DNA of 64,000 nt from NCBI GenBank assembly GCA_014843695.1, contig CM026391.1:37447515-37511514 (forward strand). The letters are read 5' to 3'. The first letter of the stretch is position 1, and every line of letters starts with the position of its first letter. The DNA comes from Archivesica marissinica (taxonomy: Eukaryota; Mollusca; Bivalvia; Venerida; Vesicomyidae). Made by a program: the position numbers and the translations under genes. The notes under the pieces were generated by a model that worked only from the letters and a program-made list of their open reading frames with translations, was not told where the DNA came from and made no database searches. Below, in pieces: positions 48,791 through 61,477 of this stretch.

Positions 48791-50340
48791 AACCACGTAC
48801 AATCCGACATATCATATGTAAATTAGGACTCAACGAGATGAATACGTCATGAAGATTGACGTACACATTCGACATACAATATGTAAATTAGGACTCAACG
48901 AGTTAAATACGTCTTGAAGATTGACGTACAAATTCGACATACAATATGTAAATTAGGACCCAACTAGATGAATACGTCATGAAGATTGACGTACACATTC
49001 GACATACAATATGTAAATTAGGACCCAACTAGATGAATACGTCATGAAGATTGACGTACACATTCGACATACAATATGTAAATTAGGACCCAACTAGATG
49101 AATACGTCATGAAGATTGACGTACAAATTCGACATACAATATGTAAATTAGGACCCAACTAGATGAATACGTCATGAAGATTGACGTACACATTCGACAT
49201 ACAATATGTAAATTAGGACCCAACTAGATGAATACGTCATGAAGATTGACGTACACATTCGACATACAATATGTAAATTAGGACCCAACTAGATGAATAT
49301 GTCATGAAGATTGACGTACACATTCGACATACAATATGTAAATTAGGACCCAACTAGATGAATACGTCATGAAGATTGACGTACACATTCGACATACAAT
49401 ATGTAAATTAGGACCCAACTAGATGAATACGTCATGAAGATTGACGTACACATTCGACATACAATATGTAAATTAGGACCCAACTAGATGAATACGTCAT
49501 GAAGATTGACGTACAAATTCGACATACAATATGTAAATTAGGACCCAACTAGATGAATACGTCATGAAGATTGACGTACACATTCGACATACAATATGTA
49601 AATTAGGACCCAACTAGATGAATACGTCATGAAGATTGACGTACACATTCGACATACAATATGTAAATTAGGACCCAACTAGATGAATACGTCATGAAGA
49701 TTGACGTACACATTCGACATACAATATGTAAATTAGGACCCAACTAGATGAATACGTCATGAAGATTGACGTACAAATTCGACAAACAATATGTAAATTA
49801 GGACCCAACTAGATGAATACGTCATGAAGATTGACGTACACATTCGACATATCATATGTAAATTAGGACCCAACTAGATGAATACGTCATGTAGATTGAC
49901 GTACAAATTCGACATACAATATGTAAATTAGGACCCAACGAGATGAATACGTCTTGAAGATTGACATACAAATTCGACATACAATATGTAAATTAGGACT
50001 GAACGAGATTAATATGTCTTAGTTTACGTTTATTTATCGTCACTACCGGTTGCCCATATGAGCGACGTCTCCTGAAGAGATTAGTCTTTTCAGATTGTTT
50101 CCAGAATAGCCTCTGCTTCTTTTACGTGCACGGTGTAAAGCACCGACACGATACTCTCGGTTTAAAGTCCCATCTGAAAGACTGTTAATTTATTAGGGTC
50201 AGACGGAGGATCGTACCTGTGATCCCTGGATTTCCAGTCCAGTGTGTTACCACTGGACAACGTATCCGTCTGTGTAGATTGACGTACACTCCGACATACA
50301 CTAGGTAAATCATTATTCAAATGGATGAAGACTTCATTAA
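48791..50340. repeat. 65-bp satellite with inverted CRE-like half-sites
   Basis: About 18-19 regular units to ~50,020, then a degenerate remnant after a SINE insertion (50,271-~50,340). Each unit contains TACGTCA, seven bases, then TGACGTA: two inverted cAMP-response-element half-sites. Internal units are nearly identical (CACATTC versus AAATTC is the main variant), while the edge units are diverged, as expected from unequal crossover. Confidence 0.93.
50022..50270 (-). mobile_element. SINE family A copy inserted in the 65-bp array
   Basis: Reverse complement of the 44,529-44,812 element, block by block. Satellite sequence (GTAGATTGACGTAC) resumes directly after it, so insertion occurred after array formation. 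Confidence 0.85.
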
Positions 50341-50529
50341 TAGTGACATTCAATCAAACACTCAAGATGTAAATTACATTTGTGAACATATTTTATTTCT
50401 TAACAATGGCCTTCTGAAATAACATTAGCATTTTGTTACACCATTCTGCATTACTGATTTATCAATTCTGCACAATTACATGTGGTAGTATGGATACGAA
50501 CATAGACATGTTGTTTTATTGCATTTGCC

Positions 50530-53500
50530 TTCGAGTCCAGCATCTTGTGTATCGTCATGTGTAAAGTCCTGGTGTAGCAACAGGTTGTATCATCTGGTGT
50601 ATCTTCCTGGTGTAGCTTCCTGGTGTGGCTTCCTGGTGTGGCTTCCTGGTGTAGCTTCCGGGTATGGCTTCCTGGTGTTGCTTCCTGGTGTAGCTTCCTG
50701 GTGTATCAGCTGGTGTTGCTTCCTGGTGTAGCTTCCTGGTGTGGCTTCCTGGTATGGCTTCCTGGTATGGCTTACTGTTGTATCTTCCTGGTGTGGCTTC
50801 CTGGTATAGCTTCCTAGTGTGGCTTCCTTATGTAGCTTCCTGGTATAGCTTCCTTGTATAGCTTCCTGGTGTGGCTTCCTGGTGTAGCTTCCTGGTATAG
50901 CTTTCTGGTGTAGCTTCCTGGTATAGCTACCTGGTATAGCTTCCTGGTGTAACTTCCTGGTATAGCTTCCTCGTATAGCATCCTGGTATAGCTTCCTGAT
51001 GTTGCTTCCTAGTATAGCATCCTGGTATAGCTTCCTGATGTTGCTTCCTGGTATAGCATCCTGGTATAGCTTCCTGATGTTGCTTCCTGGTATAGCATCC
51101 TGGTATAGCTTCCTGATGTAGCCTCGTGGTATAGTTTCCTGATGTAGCTTCCTGGTATAGCTTCCTTATGTAGCTTCCTGGTATAGCTTCCTGGTGTAGC
51201 ATCCTGGTGTTGCTTCCTGGTATAGCTTCCTGGTATAACTTCCTGGTATAGCTTCTTGGTATAGCTTCCTGATGTATCTTCCTGATGTGGCTTCCTGGTA
51301 TAGCTTCCTGGTGTATCTTCCTGGTGTTGCTTCCTGGTATAGCTTCCTGGTATAGCTTCCTGATGTAGCTTTCTGGTATAGCTTCCTGGTATAGCTTCCT
51401 GGTATAGCTTCCTGGTATAGCTTCCTGGTGTAGCGTCCTGGTATAGCTTCCTGGTATAGCTTCCTGGTGTAGCTTCCTGGTATAGCTTCCTGGTGTAGTG
51501 TCCTGGTATAGCTTCCTGGTATAGCTTCCTGGCATAGCTTCCTGGTATAGCTTCTGGTATAGCTTCCTGGTATAGCTTCCTGGTGTAGCTTCCTGGTGTA
51601 GCGTCCTGGTATAGCTTCCTAGTATAGCTTCCTGGTATAGCTTCCTGGTATAGCTTTCTGGTGTAGCTTCCTGGTATAGCTTCCTGGTGTAGCTTCCTGG
51701 TGTAGCTTCCTGGTGTAGCTTCCTTGTGTAGCTTCCTGGTGTGGCTTCCTGGTGTAGCTTCCTGGTGTGGCTTCCTGGTGTAGCTTCCTGGTGTAGTTTC
51801 CTGGTGTAGCTTCCTGGTGTAGCTTCCTGGTGTAGCTTCCTGGTGTAGCTTCCTGGTGTAGCTTCCTGGTATAGCTTCCTGGTATAGCTTCCTGGTGTAG
51901 CTTCCTGGTATAGCTTCCTGGTGTTGCTTCCTAGAATAGCTTCCTGGTGTAGATTCCTGGTATAGCTTCCTGGTGTGGCTTCCTGGTATAGCTTCCTAGT
52001 GTGGCTTCCTGGTGTAGCTTCCTGGTATAGCTTCCTGGTATAGCTTCCTGGTGTGGCTTCCATCCAGGTGTAGCTTCCTGGCATAGCTTTCTGGTGTAGC
52101 TTCCTGGTATAGCTTCCTGGTATAGCTTCCTGGTGTAGCTTCCTGGTATAGCTTCCTGGTGTAGCTTCCTTGTATTGCTTCCTGGTGTGGCTTCCTGATG
52201 TAGTTTCCTGGTGTAGCTTCTTGGTATAGCTTCCTGGTGTAGCTTTCTGGTGTTGCTTCCTGGTATAGCTTCCTGGTGTGGCTTCCTGGTGTGGCTTCCT
52301 GTTGTAGCTTCCTGATATAGCTTCCTGGTGTAGCTTCCTTGTATAGCTTCCTGGTATTGCTTTCGTGTGTAGCTTCCTGGAGTAGCATCCTGGTATAGCT
52401 TCCTAGTATAGCTTCCTGGTATAGCTTCCTGGTATAGCTTTCTGGTGTAGATTCCTGGTATAGCTTCCTGGTGTAGCTTCCTGGTGTGGCTTCCTGGTGT
52501 AGCTTCCTGGTATAGCTTTCTGGTGTAGCTTCCTGGTAGAGCTTCCTGGTATAGCTTCCTGGTGTAGCTTCCTGGTATAGCTTCCTGGTGTAGCTTCCTG
52601 GTATAGCTTCCTGATATAGCTTCCTGGTGTAGCGTCCTTGTATAGCTTCCTGGTATAGCTTCCTGGTGTAGCTTCCTGGTATAGCTTCCTGGTATAGCTT
52701 CCTGGTGTAGCTTCCTGGTATAGCTTCCTGGCGTAGCTTCCTGGTATAGCTTCCTGGTGTGGCTTCCTGGTATAGCTTCCTAGTGTGGCTTCCTGATGTA
52801 GCTTCCTGGTATAGCTTCCTTGTATAGCTTCCTGGTGTGGCTTCCTGGTGTAGCTTCCTGGTATAGCTTTCTGGTGTAGCTTCCTGGTATAGCTTCCTGG
52901 TATAGCTTCCTGGTGTAGCTTCCTGGTATAGCTTCCTGGTATAGCATCCTGGTATAGCTTCCTGGTATAGCTTCCTGGTATAGCTTCCTGGTGTAGCTTC
53001 CTGATGTTGCTTCCTAGAATAGCATCCTGGTATAGCCTCCTGATGTTGCTTCCTGGTATAGCATCCTGGTATAGCTTCCTGATGTTGCTTCCTGGTATAG
53101 CATCCTGGTATAGCTTCCTGATGTTGCTTCCTGGTAGAGCATCCTGGTATAGCTTCCTGATGTAGCCTCCTGGTATAGCTTCCTGATGTAGCTTCCTGGT
53201 ATAGCTTCCTTATGTAGCTTCCTGGTATAGCTTCCTGGTGTAGCTTCCTGGTGTTGCTTCCTGGTATAGCATCCTGGTATAGCTTCCTGATATAGCTTCC
53301 TGGTATAGCTTCCTGGTGTATCTTCCTGGTGTTGCTTCCTGGTATAGCTTCCTGGTATAGCTTCCTGATGTAGCTTTCTGGTATAGCTTCCTAGTATAGC
53401 TTCCTGGTATAGCTTCCAGGTATAGCTTCCTGGTGTAGCGTCCTGGTATAGCTTCCTGGTATAGCTTCCTGGTGTAGCTTCCTGGTATAGCTTCCTGGTG

Positions 53501-56500
53501 TAGCGTCTTGGTATAGCTTCCTGGTATAGCTTTCTGGCATAGCTTCCTGGTATAGCTTCCTGGTATAGCTACCTGGTATAGCTTCCTGGTGGGGCTTCCT
53601 GGTAGAGCTTCCTGGTGTAGCGTCCTGGTATAGCTTCCTAGTATAGCTTCCTGGTATAGCTTCCTGGTATAGCTTCCTGGTGTAGCGTCCTAGTATAGAT
53701 TCATGGTATATCTTCCTGGTATAGCTTCCTGGTATAGCTTCCTGGTGTAGCTTCCTGGTATAGCTTCCTGGTGTAGCTTCCTGGTGTAGCTTCCTGGTGT
53801 AGCTTCCTGGTGTAGCTTCCTTGTGTAGCTTCCTGGTGTGGCTTCCTGGTGTAGCTTCCTGGTGTGGCTTCCTGGTGTAGCTTCCTGGTGTAGTTTCCTG
53901 GTGTAGCTTCCTGGTGTAGCTTCCTGGTGTAGCTTCCTGGTGTAGCATCCTGGTGTAGCTTCCTGGTGTAGCTTCCTGGTATAGCTTCCTGGTATAGCTT
54001 CCTGGTGTAGCTTCTTGGTATAGCTTCCTGGTATAGCTTCCTGGTGTTGCTTCCTAGTATAGCTTCCTGGTGTAGCTTCCTGGTATAGCTTCCTGGTATA
54101 GCTTCCTGGTGTGGCTTCCATCCAGGTGTAGCTTCCTGGCATAGTTTTCTGGTGTAGCTTCCTGGTATAGCTTCCTGGTATATCTTCCTGGTGTAGCTTC
54201 CTGGTATAGCTTCCTGATATAGCTTCCTGGTATAGCTTCCTGGTGTATCTTCCTGGTGTTGCTTCCTGGTATAGCTTCCTGGTATAGCTTCCTGGTATAG
54301 CTTTCTGGCATAGCTTCCTGGTATAGCTTCCTGGTATAGCTACCTGGTATAGCTTCCTGGTGGGGCTTCCTGGTAGAGCTTCCTGGTGTAGCGTCCTGGT
54401 ATAGCTTCCTAGTATAGCTTCCTGGTATAGCTTCCTGGTATAGCTTCCTGGTGTAGCGTCCTAGTATAGATTCATGGTATATCTTCCTGGTATAGCTTCC
54501 TGGTGTAGCTTCCTGGTATAGCTTCCTGGTGTAGCTTCCTGGTGTAGCTTCCTGGTGTAGCTTCCTTGTGTAGCTTCCTGGTGTGGCTTCCTGGTGTAGC
54601 TTCCTGGTGTGGCTTCCTGGTGTAGCTTCCTGGTGTAGTTTCCTGGTGTAGCTTCCTGGTGTAGCTTCCTGGTGTAGCTTCCTGGTGTAGCATCCTGGTG
54701 TAGCTTCCTGGTGTAGCTTCCTGGTATAGCTTCCTGGTATAGCTTCCTGGTGTAGCTTCTTGGTATAGCTTCCTGGTATAGCTTCCTGGTGTTGCTTCCT
54801 AGTATAGCTTCCTGGTGTAGCTTCCTGGTATAGCTTCCTGGTATAGCTTCCTGGTGTGGCTTCCATCCAGGTGTAGCTTCCTGGCATAGTTTTCTGGTGT
54901 AGCTTCCTGGTATAGCTTCCTGGTATATCTTCCTGGTGTAGCTTCCTGGTATAGCTTCCTGATATAGCTTCCTGGTATAGCTTCCTGGTGTATCTTCCTG
55001 GTGTTGCTTCCTGGTATAGCTTCCTGGTATAGCTCCTGATGTAGCTTTCTGGTGTTGCTTCCTGGTATAGCTTCCTGGTGTGGCTTCCTGGTGTGGCTTC
55101 CTGTTGTAGCTTCCTGATGTAGCTTCCTGGTGTAGCTTCCTGGTATAGCTTCCTGGTATTGCTTTCGTGTGTAGCTTCCTGGAGTAGCATCTGGTATGGT
55201 TTCCTGGTGTAGCTTCCTGGTATAGCTTCCTGGTATAGCTTCCTGGTGTGGCTTCCTGGTGTAGCTTCCTGGTGTAGCTTCCTGGAGTAGCATCTGGTAT
55301 GGTTTCCTGGCGTAGCTTCCTGGTGTAGCTTCCTGGTGTGGCTTCCTGGTATAGCTTCCTAGTGTGGCTTCCTGGTGTAGCTTCCTGGTATAGTTTCCTG
55401 GTATAGCTTCCTGGTGTGGCTTCCTGGTGTAGCTTCCTGGTATAGCTTCCTGGTATAGCCTCCTGGTGTAGCTTCCAGGTATAGCTTCCTGGTGTAGCTT
55501 CCTGGTATAGATTCCTGGTGTAGCTTCCTGGTATTGCTTCCTGGTGTGGCTTCCTGATGTAGCTTCCTGGTGTAGCTTCTTCGTATAGCCTCCTGGTGTA
55601 GCTTTCTGGTGTAGCTTCCTGGTATAACTTCCTGGTGTGGCTTCCTGTTGTGGCTTCCTGTTGTAGCTTCCTGATGTAGCTTCCTGATGTAGCTTCCTGG
55701 TGTAGCTTCCTGGTATAGCTTCCTGGTATTGCTTTCGTGTGTTGCTTCCTGGAGTAGCATCTGGTATGGTTTCCTGGTGTAGCTTCCTGGTGTAGCTTCC
55801 TAGTGTAGGTTCCTGGTGTAGCTTCCTGGTGTAGCTTCCTGGTATAGCTTCATGGTATAGCTTCCTGGTGTAGCTTCCTGGTGTAGCTTCCTGGTATAGC
55901 TTCCTGGTGTAGCTTTCTGGTAAAGCTTCCTGGTGTGGCTTCCTGGTATAGCTTCCTAGTGTGGCTTCCTGGTGTAGCTTCCTGGTATAGCTTCCTGGTA
56001 TAGCTTCCTGGTGTGGCTTCCTGGTGTAGCTTACTGGTATAGCTTTCTGGTGTAGCTTCCTGGTATAGCTTCCTGGTATAGCTTCCTGGTGTAGCTTCCT
56101 TGTATAGCTTCCTGGTGTAGCTTCCTGGTATAGCTTCCTGGTGTAGCTTCCTGGTATTGCTTCCTGGTGTGGCTTCCTGATGTAGCTTCCTGGTGTAGCT
56201 TCGTGGTATAGCATCCTGGTGTAGCTTTCTGGTGTAGCTTCCTGGTATAACTTCCTGGTGTGGCTTCCTGGTGTGGCTTCCTGTTGTAGCTTCCTGATGT
56301 AGCTTCCTGGTATAGCTTCCTGGTATTGCTTTCGTGTGTAGCTTCCTGGAGTAGCATCTGGTATGGTTTCCTGGTGTTGCTTCCTGGTTTGGCTTCCTGG
56401 TGTGGCTTCCTGGTATAGCTTCCAGGTATGGCTTCCTGATGTGGCTTCCTGGTGTGTCTTCTTGGTATAGCTTCCAGGTATGGCTTCCTGGTGTGGCTTC

Positions 56501-59500
56501 CTGGTGTTGCTTCCTGGTATGGTTTCCTGGTGTAGCTTCCTGGTGTAGCTTCCTGTTGTGGTTTCCTGGTGTAGCTTCCTGGTGTAGCTTCCTGATGTGG
56601 CTTCCTGGTGTGGCTTCCTGGTGTGGCTTCCTGGTGTGGCTTCCTGATGTAGCTTCCTTGTGTTGCTTCCTAGTGTAGCTTCCTGGTGTGGCTTCCGGGT
56701 ATCGCTTTCGTGTGTAGCTTCCTGGAGTAGCATCTGGTATGGTTTCCTGGTGTGGCTTCCTGGTGTAGCTTCCTGGTGTAGCTTCCTGGAGTAGCTTCCT
56801 GGTGTAGCTTCCTGGTGTAGCTTACTGGTGTAGCTTCCTAGTGTAGCTTCCTGATGTAGCTTCCTGGTGTAGCTTCCTGGTGTAGCTTCCTGGTGTAGCT
56901 TCCTAGTGTAGCTTCCTGGTGTAGCTTCCTGGTGTGGCTTCCTGGTATAGCTTCCTAATGTAGCTTCCTGGTGTGGCATCCTAGTGTAGCTTACTAGTGT
57001 AGCTTCCTGGTATAGCTTCCTGGTATAGCTTCCTGGTGTAGCTTCCTGGTGTAGCTTCTTGGTGTAGCTTACTGTTGTAGCTTCCTGGTATAGCTTCCTG
57101 GTGTAGCTTCCTGATGTGGCTTCCGGGTATTGTTTTCGTGTGTAGCTTCCTGGAGTAGCATCAGGTATGGTTTCCTGGTGTAGGATATGGTGTAACTTCC
57201 TGGTGTATCTTCCTAATGTAGCTTCATGTTGTATATTCTGGTATGGCTACCTTGTGTCCTGATGTGGCATTTGGTATGGGTTCCTGGTGTAGGATATGGC
57301 GTAGCTGTCTGGTGTAGGTTATGGTATGGCTTCCTGTTTCCCTGGTGTAGCATCTGGTATGGGTTCCTGCTGTAGGATATGGCGTAGCTTTCTGGTGTAG
57401 GATATGGCGTAGCTCTCTGATGTAGGATATGGTATGGCGTCCTGTTGTCCTGGTGTAGCATCTTGTATGGCTTCCTGGTTTATGATATGTTGTAGATTCC
57501 TGATGTAGAATCTGGTGTTGTTTCTTTGGTGTAGCTTCCCAGTGTAGCTTTCTGGTGTAGCATCTGGCTTATTTTCCTTGCGTAGCTTCATTGTGTAGTA
57601 TCTGGTGAGCTTCCTGGTTTGGCTTCCCCTTATGAAGCATCTGTTGCAACTTCCTGGTGTAGCTTCCTGGTGTAGCTTCCTGGTGTAGCTTCCTTGTGTA
57701 GCTTCCTGGTGTGGCTTCCTGGTGTAGCTTCCTGGTGTGGCTTCCTGGTGTAGCTTCCTGGTGTAGTTTCCTGGTGTAGCTTCCTGGTGTAGCTTCCTGG
57801 TGTAGCTTCCTGGTGTAGCTTCCTGGTGTAGCTTCCTGGTGTAGCTTCCTGGTATAGCTTCCTGGTATAGCTTCCTGGTGTAGCTTCTTGGTATAGCTTC
57901 CTGGTATAGCTTCCTGGTGTTGCTTCCTAGTATAGCTTCCTGGTGTAGCTTCCTGGTATAGCTTCCTGGTATAGCTTCCTGGTGTGGCTTCCATCCAGGT
58001 GTAGCTTCCTGGCATAGTTTTCTGGTGTAGCTTCCTGGTATAGCTTCCTGGTATATCTTCCTGGTGTAGCTTCCTGGTATAGCTTCCTGATATAGCTTCC
58101 TGGTATAGCTTCCTGGTGTATCTTCCTGGTGTTGCTTCCTGGTATAGCTTCCTGGTATAGCTTCCTGATGTAGCTTTCTGGTGTTGCTTCCTGGTATAGC
58201 TTCCTGGTGTGGCTTCCTGGTGTGGCTTCCTGTTGTAGCTTCCTGATGTAGCTTCCTGGTGTAGCTTCCTGGTATAGCTTCCTGGTATTGCTTTCGTGTG
58301 TAGCTTCCTGGAGTAGCATCTGGTATGGTTTCCTGGTGTAGCTTCCTGGTATAGCTTCCTGGTATAGCTTCCTGGTGTGGCTTCCTGGTGTAGCTTCCTG
58401 GTGTAGCTTCCTGGAGTAGCATCTGGTATGGTTTCCTGGCGTAGCTTCCTGGTGTAGCTTCCTGGTGTAGCTTCCTGGTGTGGCTTCATGGTATAGCTTC
58501 CTAGTGTGGCTTCCTGGTGTAGCTTCCTGGTATAGTTTCCTGGTATAGCTTCCTGGTGTGGCTTCCTGGTGTAGCTTCCTGGTATAGCTTCCTGGTATAG
58601 CCTCCTGGTGTAGCTTCCAGGTATAGCTTCCTGGTGTAGCTTCCTGATATAGATTCCTGGTGTAGCTTCCTGGTATTGCTTCCTGGTGTGGCTTCCTGAT
58701 GTAGCTTCCTGGTGTAGCTTCTTCGTATAGCCTCCTGGTGTAGCTTTCTGGTGTAGCTTCCTGGTATAACTTCCTGGTGTGGCTTCCTGTTGTGGCTTCC
58801 TGTTGTAGCTTCCTGATGTAGCTTCCTGATGTAGCTTCCTGGTGTAGCTTCCTGGTATAGCATCCTGGTATTGCTTTCGTGTGTTGCTTCCTGGAGTAGC
58901 ATCTGGTATGGTTTCCTGGTGTAGCTTCCTGGTGTAGCTTCCTAGTGTAGGTTCCTGGTGTAGCTTCCTGGTGTAGCTTCCTGGTATAGCTTCATGGTAT
59001 AGCTTCCTGGTGTAGCTTCCTGGTGTAGCTTCCTGGTATAGCTTCCTGGTGTAGCTTTCTGGTAAAGCTTCCTGGTGTGGCTTCCTGGTATAGCTTCCTA
59101 GTGTGGCTTCCTGGTGTAGCTTCCTGGTATAGCTTCCTGGTATAGCTTCCTGGTGTGGCTTCCTGGTGTAGCTTACTGGTATAGCTTTCTGGTGTAGCTT
59201 CCTGGTATAGCTTCCTGGTATAGCTTCCTGGTGTAGCTTCCTTGTATAGCTTCCTGGTGTAGCTTCCTGGTATAGCTTCCTGGTGTAGCTTCCTGGTATT
59301 GCTTCCTGGTGTGGCTTCCTGATGTAGCTTCCTGGTGTAGCTTCGTGGTATAGCATCCTGGTGTAGCTTTCTGGTGTAGCTTCCTGGTATAACTTCCTGG
59401 TGTGGCTTCCTGGTGTGGCTTCCTTTTGTAGCTTCCTGATGTAGCTTCCTGGTATAGCTTCCTGGTATTGCTTTCGTGTGTAGCTTCCTGGAGTAGCATC

Positions 59501-60780
59501 TGGTATGGTTTCCTGGTGTTGCTTCCTGGTTTGGCTTCCTGGTGTGGCTTCCTGGTATAGCTTCCAGGTATGGCTTCCTGATGTGGCTTCCTGGTGTGTC
59601 TTCTTGGTATAGCTTCCAGGTATGGCTTCCTGGTGTGGCTTCCTGGTGTTGCTTCCTGGTATGGTTTCCTGGTGTAGCTTCCTGGTGTAGCTTCCTGTTG
59701 TGGTTTCCTGGTGTAGCTTCCTGGTGTAGCTTCCTGATGTGGCTTCCTGGTGTGGCTTCCTGGTGTGGCTTCCTGGTGTGGCTTCCTGATGTAGCTTCCT
59801 TGTGTTGCTTCCTAGTGTAGCTTCCTGGTGTGGCTTCCGGGTATCGCTTTCGTGTGTAGCTTCCTGGAGTAGCATCTGGTATGGTTTCCTGGTGTGGCTT
59901 CCTGGTGTAGCTTCCTGGTATAGCTTCCTGGTGTGGCTTCCTGGTGTAGCTTACTGGTATAGCTTTCTGGTGTAGCTTCCTGGTATAGCTTCCTGGTATA
60001 GCTTCCTGGTGTAGCTTCCTTGTATAGCTTCCTGGTGTAGCTTCCTGGTATAGCTTCCTGGTGTAGCTTCCTGGTATTGCTTCCTGGTGTGGCTTCCTGA
60101 TGTAGCTTCCTGGTGTAGCTTCGTGGTATAGCATCCTGGTGTAGCTTTCTGGTGTAGCTTCCTGGTATAACTTCCTGGTGTGGCTTCCTGGTGTGGCTTC
60201 CTGTTGTAGCTTCCTGATGTAGCTTCCTGGTATAGCTTCCTGGTATTGCTTTCGTGTGTAGCTTCCTGGAGTAGCATCTGGTATGGTTTCCTGGTGTTGC
60301 TTCCTGGTTTGGCTTCCTGGTGTGGCTTCCTGGTATAGCTTCCAGGTATGGCTTCCTGATGTGGCTTCCTGGTGTGTCTTCTTGGTATAGCTTCCAGGTA
60401 TGGCTTCCTGGTGTGGCTTCCTGGTGTTGCTTCCTGGTATGGTTTCCTGGTGTAGCTTCCTGGTGTAGCTTCCTGTTGTGGTTTCCTGGTGTAGCTTCCT
60501 GGTGTAACTTCCTTGTGTAGTTTCTTGATATAGCTTCCTTATGAAGCATCTGTTGTAACTTCCTGGTGTAACTTCCTTGTGTAGTTTCTTGATATAGCTT
60601 CCTTATGAAGCATCTGTTGTAACTTCCTGGTTAACTTCCTGGTTTAGCATCTGATGTAGTTTCATTGTGTAGAATATGGTTTAACTTTCTGGTGTTACTT
60701 CGTATTGTAGCTTCCTGGTGTAGCTGTACTCTCTAGCATCTGGTGTAGCATCTGGTGTAGCTTCCTGGCATAGTGAAACA
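50530..60780. repeat. 13-bp minisatellite array, ~10 kb
   Basis: Nearly 800 head-to-tail monomers of TTCCTGGTGTAGC or TTCCTGGTATAGC, with variants such as TTCCTGGTGTGGC and TTCCTGATGTAGC. Because 13 is not a multiple of three, three monomers make a 39-base, 13-codon cycle. On the minus strand no phase contains a stop, so any frame reads as repeats of EATPGSYTRKLYQ type, giving open frames of up to 768 codons (57,569-59,875) and 726 codons (54,799-56,979). The plus strand is mostly closed by TAG. Irregular units occur at 57,180-57,620 and 60,510-60,780. Confidence 0.95.
55190..60520. repeat. Large higher-order duplications within the 13-bp array
   Basis: Variant order in 55,359-56,678 recurs at 58,501-59,820 (offset 3,142). 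Part of it (59,173-59,750) recurs again at 59,951-60,520 (offset 778). Earlier in the array, segments near 53,700-53,950 recur near 54,450-54,690 (offset 745). The boundary marker is an irregular block with GCTTTCGTGTGTAGC followed by GAGTAGCATCTGGTATGG. Confidence 0.75.
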
Positions 60781-60872
60781 TGTCACTATTTTATATGTTC
60801 ATTTTTATATGTATGAACCTACTGAAAGAAAATACAAAATATATGTGTCGCTACACTGGTGCCATTATAAAT

Positions 60873-61235
60873 AAGAGGGTGTGGGTGCGGGGTCCGTTGT
60901 AGAGTGGTTAATGTCGTTGACTTCAAATCAATTACCCGTCATCGTTGTAAGTTCAAGAGGGTGTGGGTGCGGGGTCCGTTGTAGAGTGGTTAATGTCGTT
61001 GACTTCAAATCAATAACCTGACATCGTTGTAAGTTCAAGAGGGTGTGGGTGCGGAGTCCGTTGTAGAGTGGTTAATGTCGTTGACTTCAAATCAATTACC
61101 CACCATCGTTGTAAGTTCGAATCCCACTGGAATTATTTCATATGATGAACTTATCCAGCTGGCTTGTTTAAGTTATGGTTCTACCCGGGTGCCTCACATA
61201 CTGTTAGGTTATGTAGTTCACTAAAACACAAACAC
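60873..61235 (+). mobile_element. SINE-like element with a triplicated tRNA-like head
   Basis: An 82-bp segment starting AAGAGGGTGTGGGTGCGG occurs three times in tandem (starts near 60,873, 60,955 and 61,037). Each copy holds TTGTAGAGTGGTTAATGTCG and TTGACTTCAAATCAAT, resembling a tRNA-Ser-like head. Only the last copy carries a full B box (GTTCGAATCCC) and continues into a SINE-like body (CTACCCGGGTGCCTCACA). Confidence 0.65.
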
Positions 61236-61298
61236 CCAACACTCAATATGTGATCAGAGTCTGGCACACTATCAGAGTAATTCACTTTAAAACCTATA

Positions 61299-61475
61299 CA
61301 GTCAAACCTGTCTTAAGCAGCCAGCCTAGGGAGTCAGAGAAAGTGGCTGCTAATGCAGGTGGCTGCTTAATAGAGGTAAAATATATAATAAGACAACCGA
61401 TTGGGAATCTGGAAACTGGCTGCTTAATACAGGTTGGCTGCTTAATGGCGGTGACCACTAACACAGGTTTGACTG
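61299..61475. mobile_element. TA-flanked MITE, Tc1/mariner or pogo-like
   Basis: 177 bp with perfect 13-bp inverted ends CAGTCAAACCTGT and ACAGGTTTGACTG, flanked by TA on each side. Internal short repeats read GGCTGCTTAAT. Ends and TA target fit the Tc1/mariner/pogo superfamily; no transposase is present. Confidence 0.7.
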
Positions 61476-61477
61476 TA

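Noticed and set aside
50519..50817. Plus-strand frames with WLPGVASWC-type repeats, also at 56,400, 59,542 and 60,320
   Set aside because: The 13-bp array read on the plus strand, where local TGTGGC variants remove the usual TAG stop.
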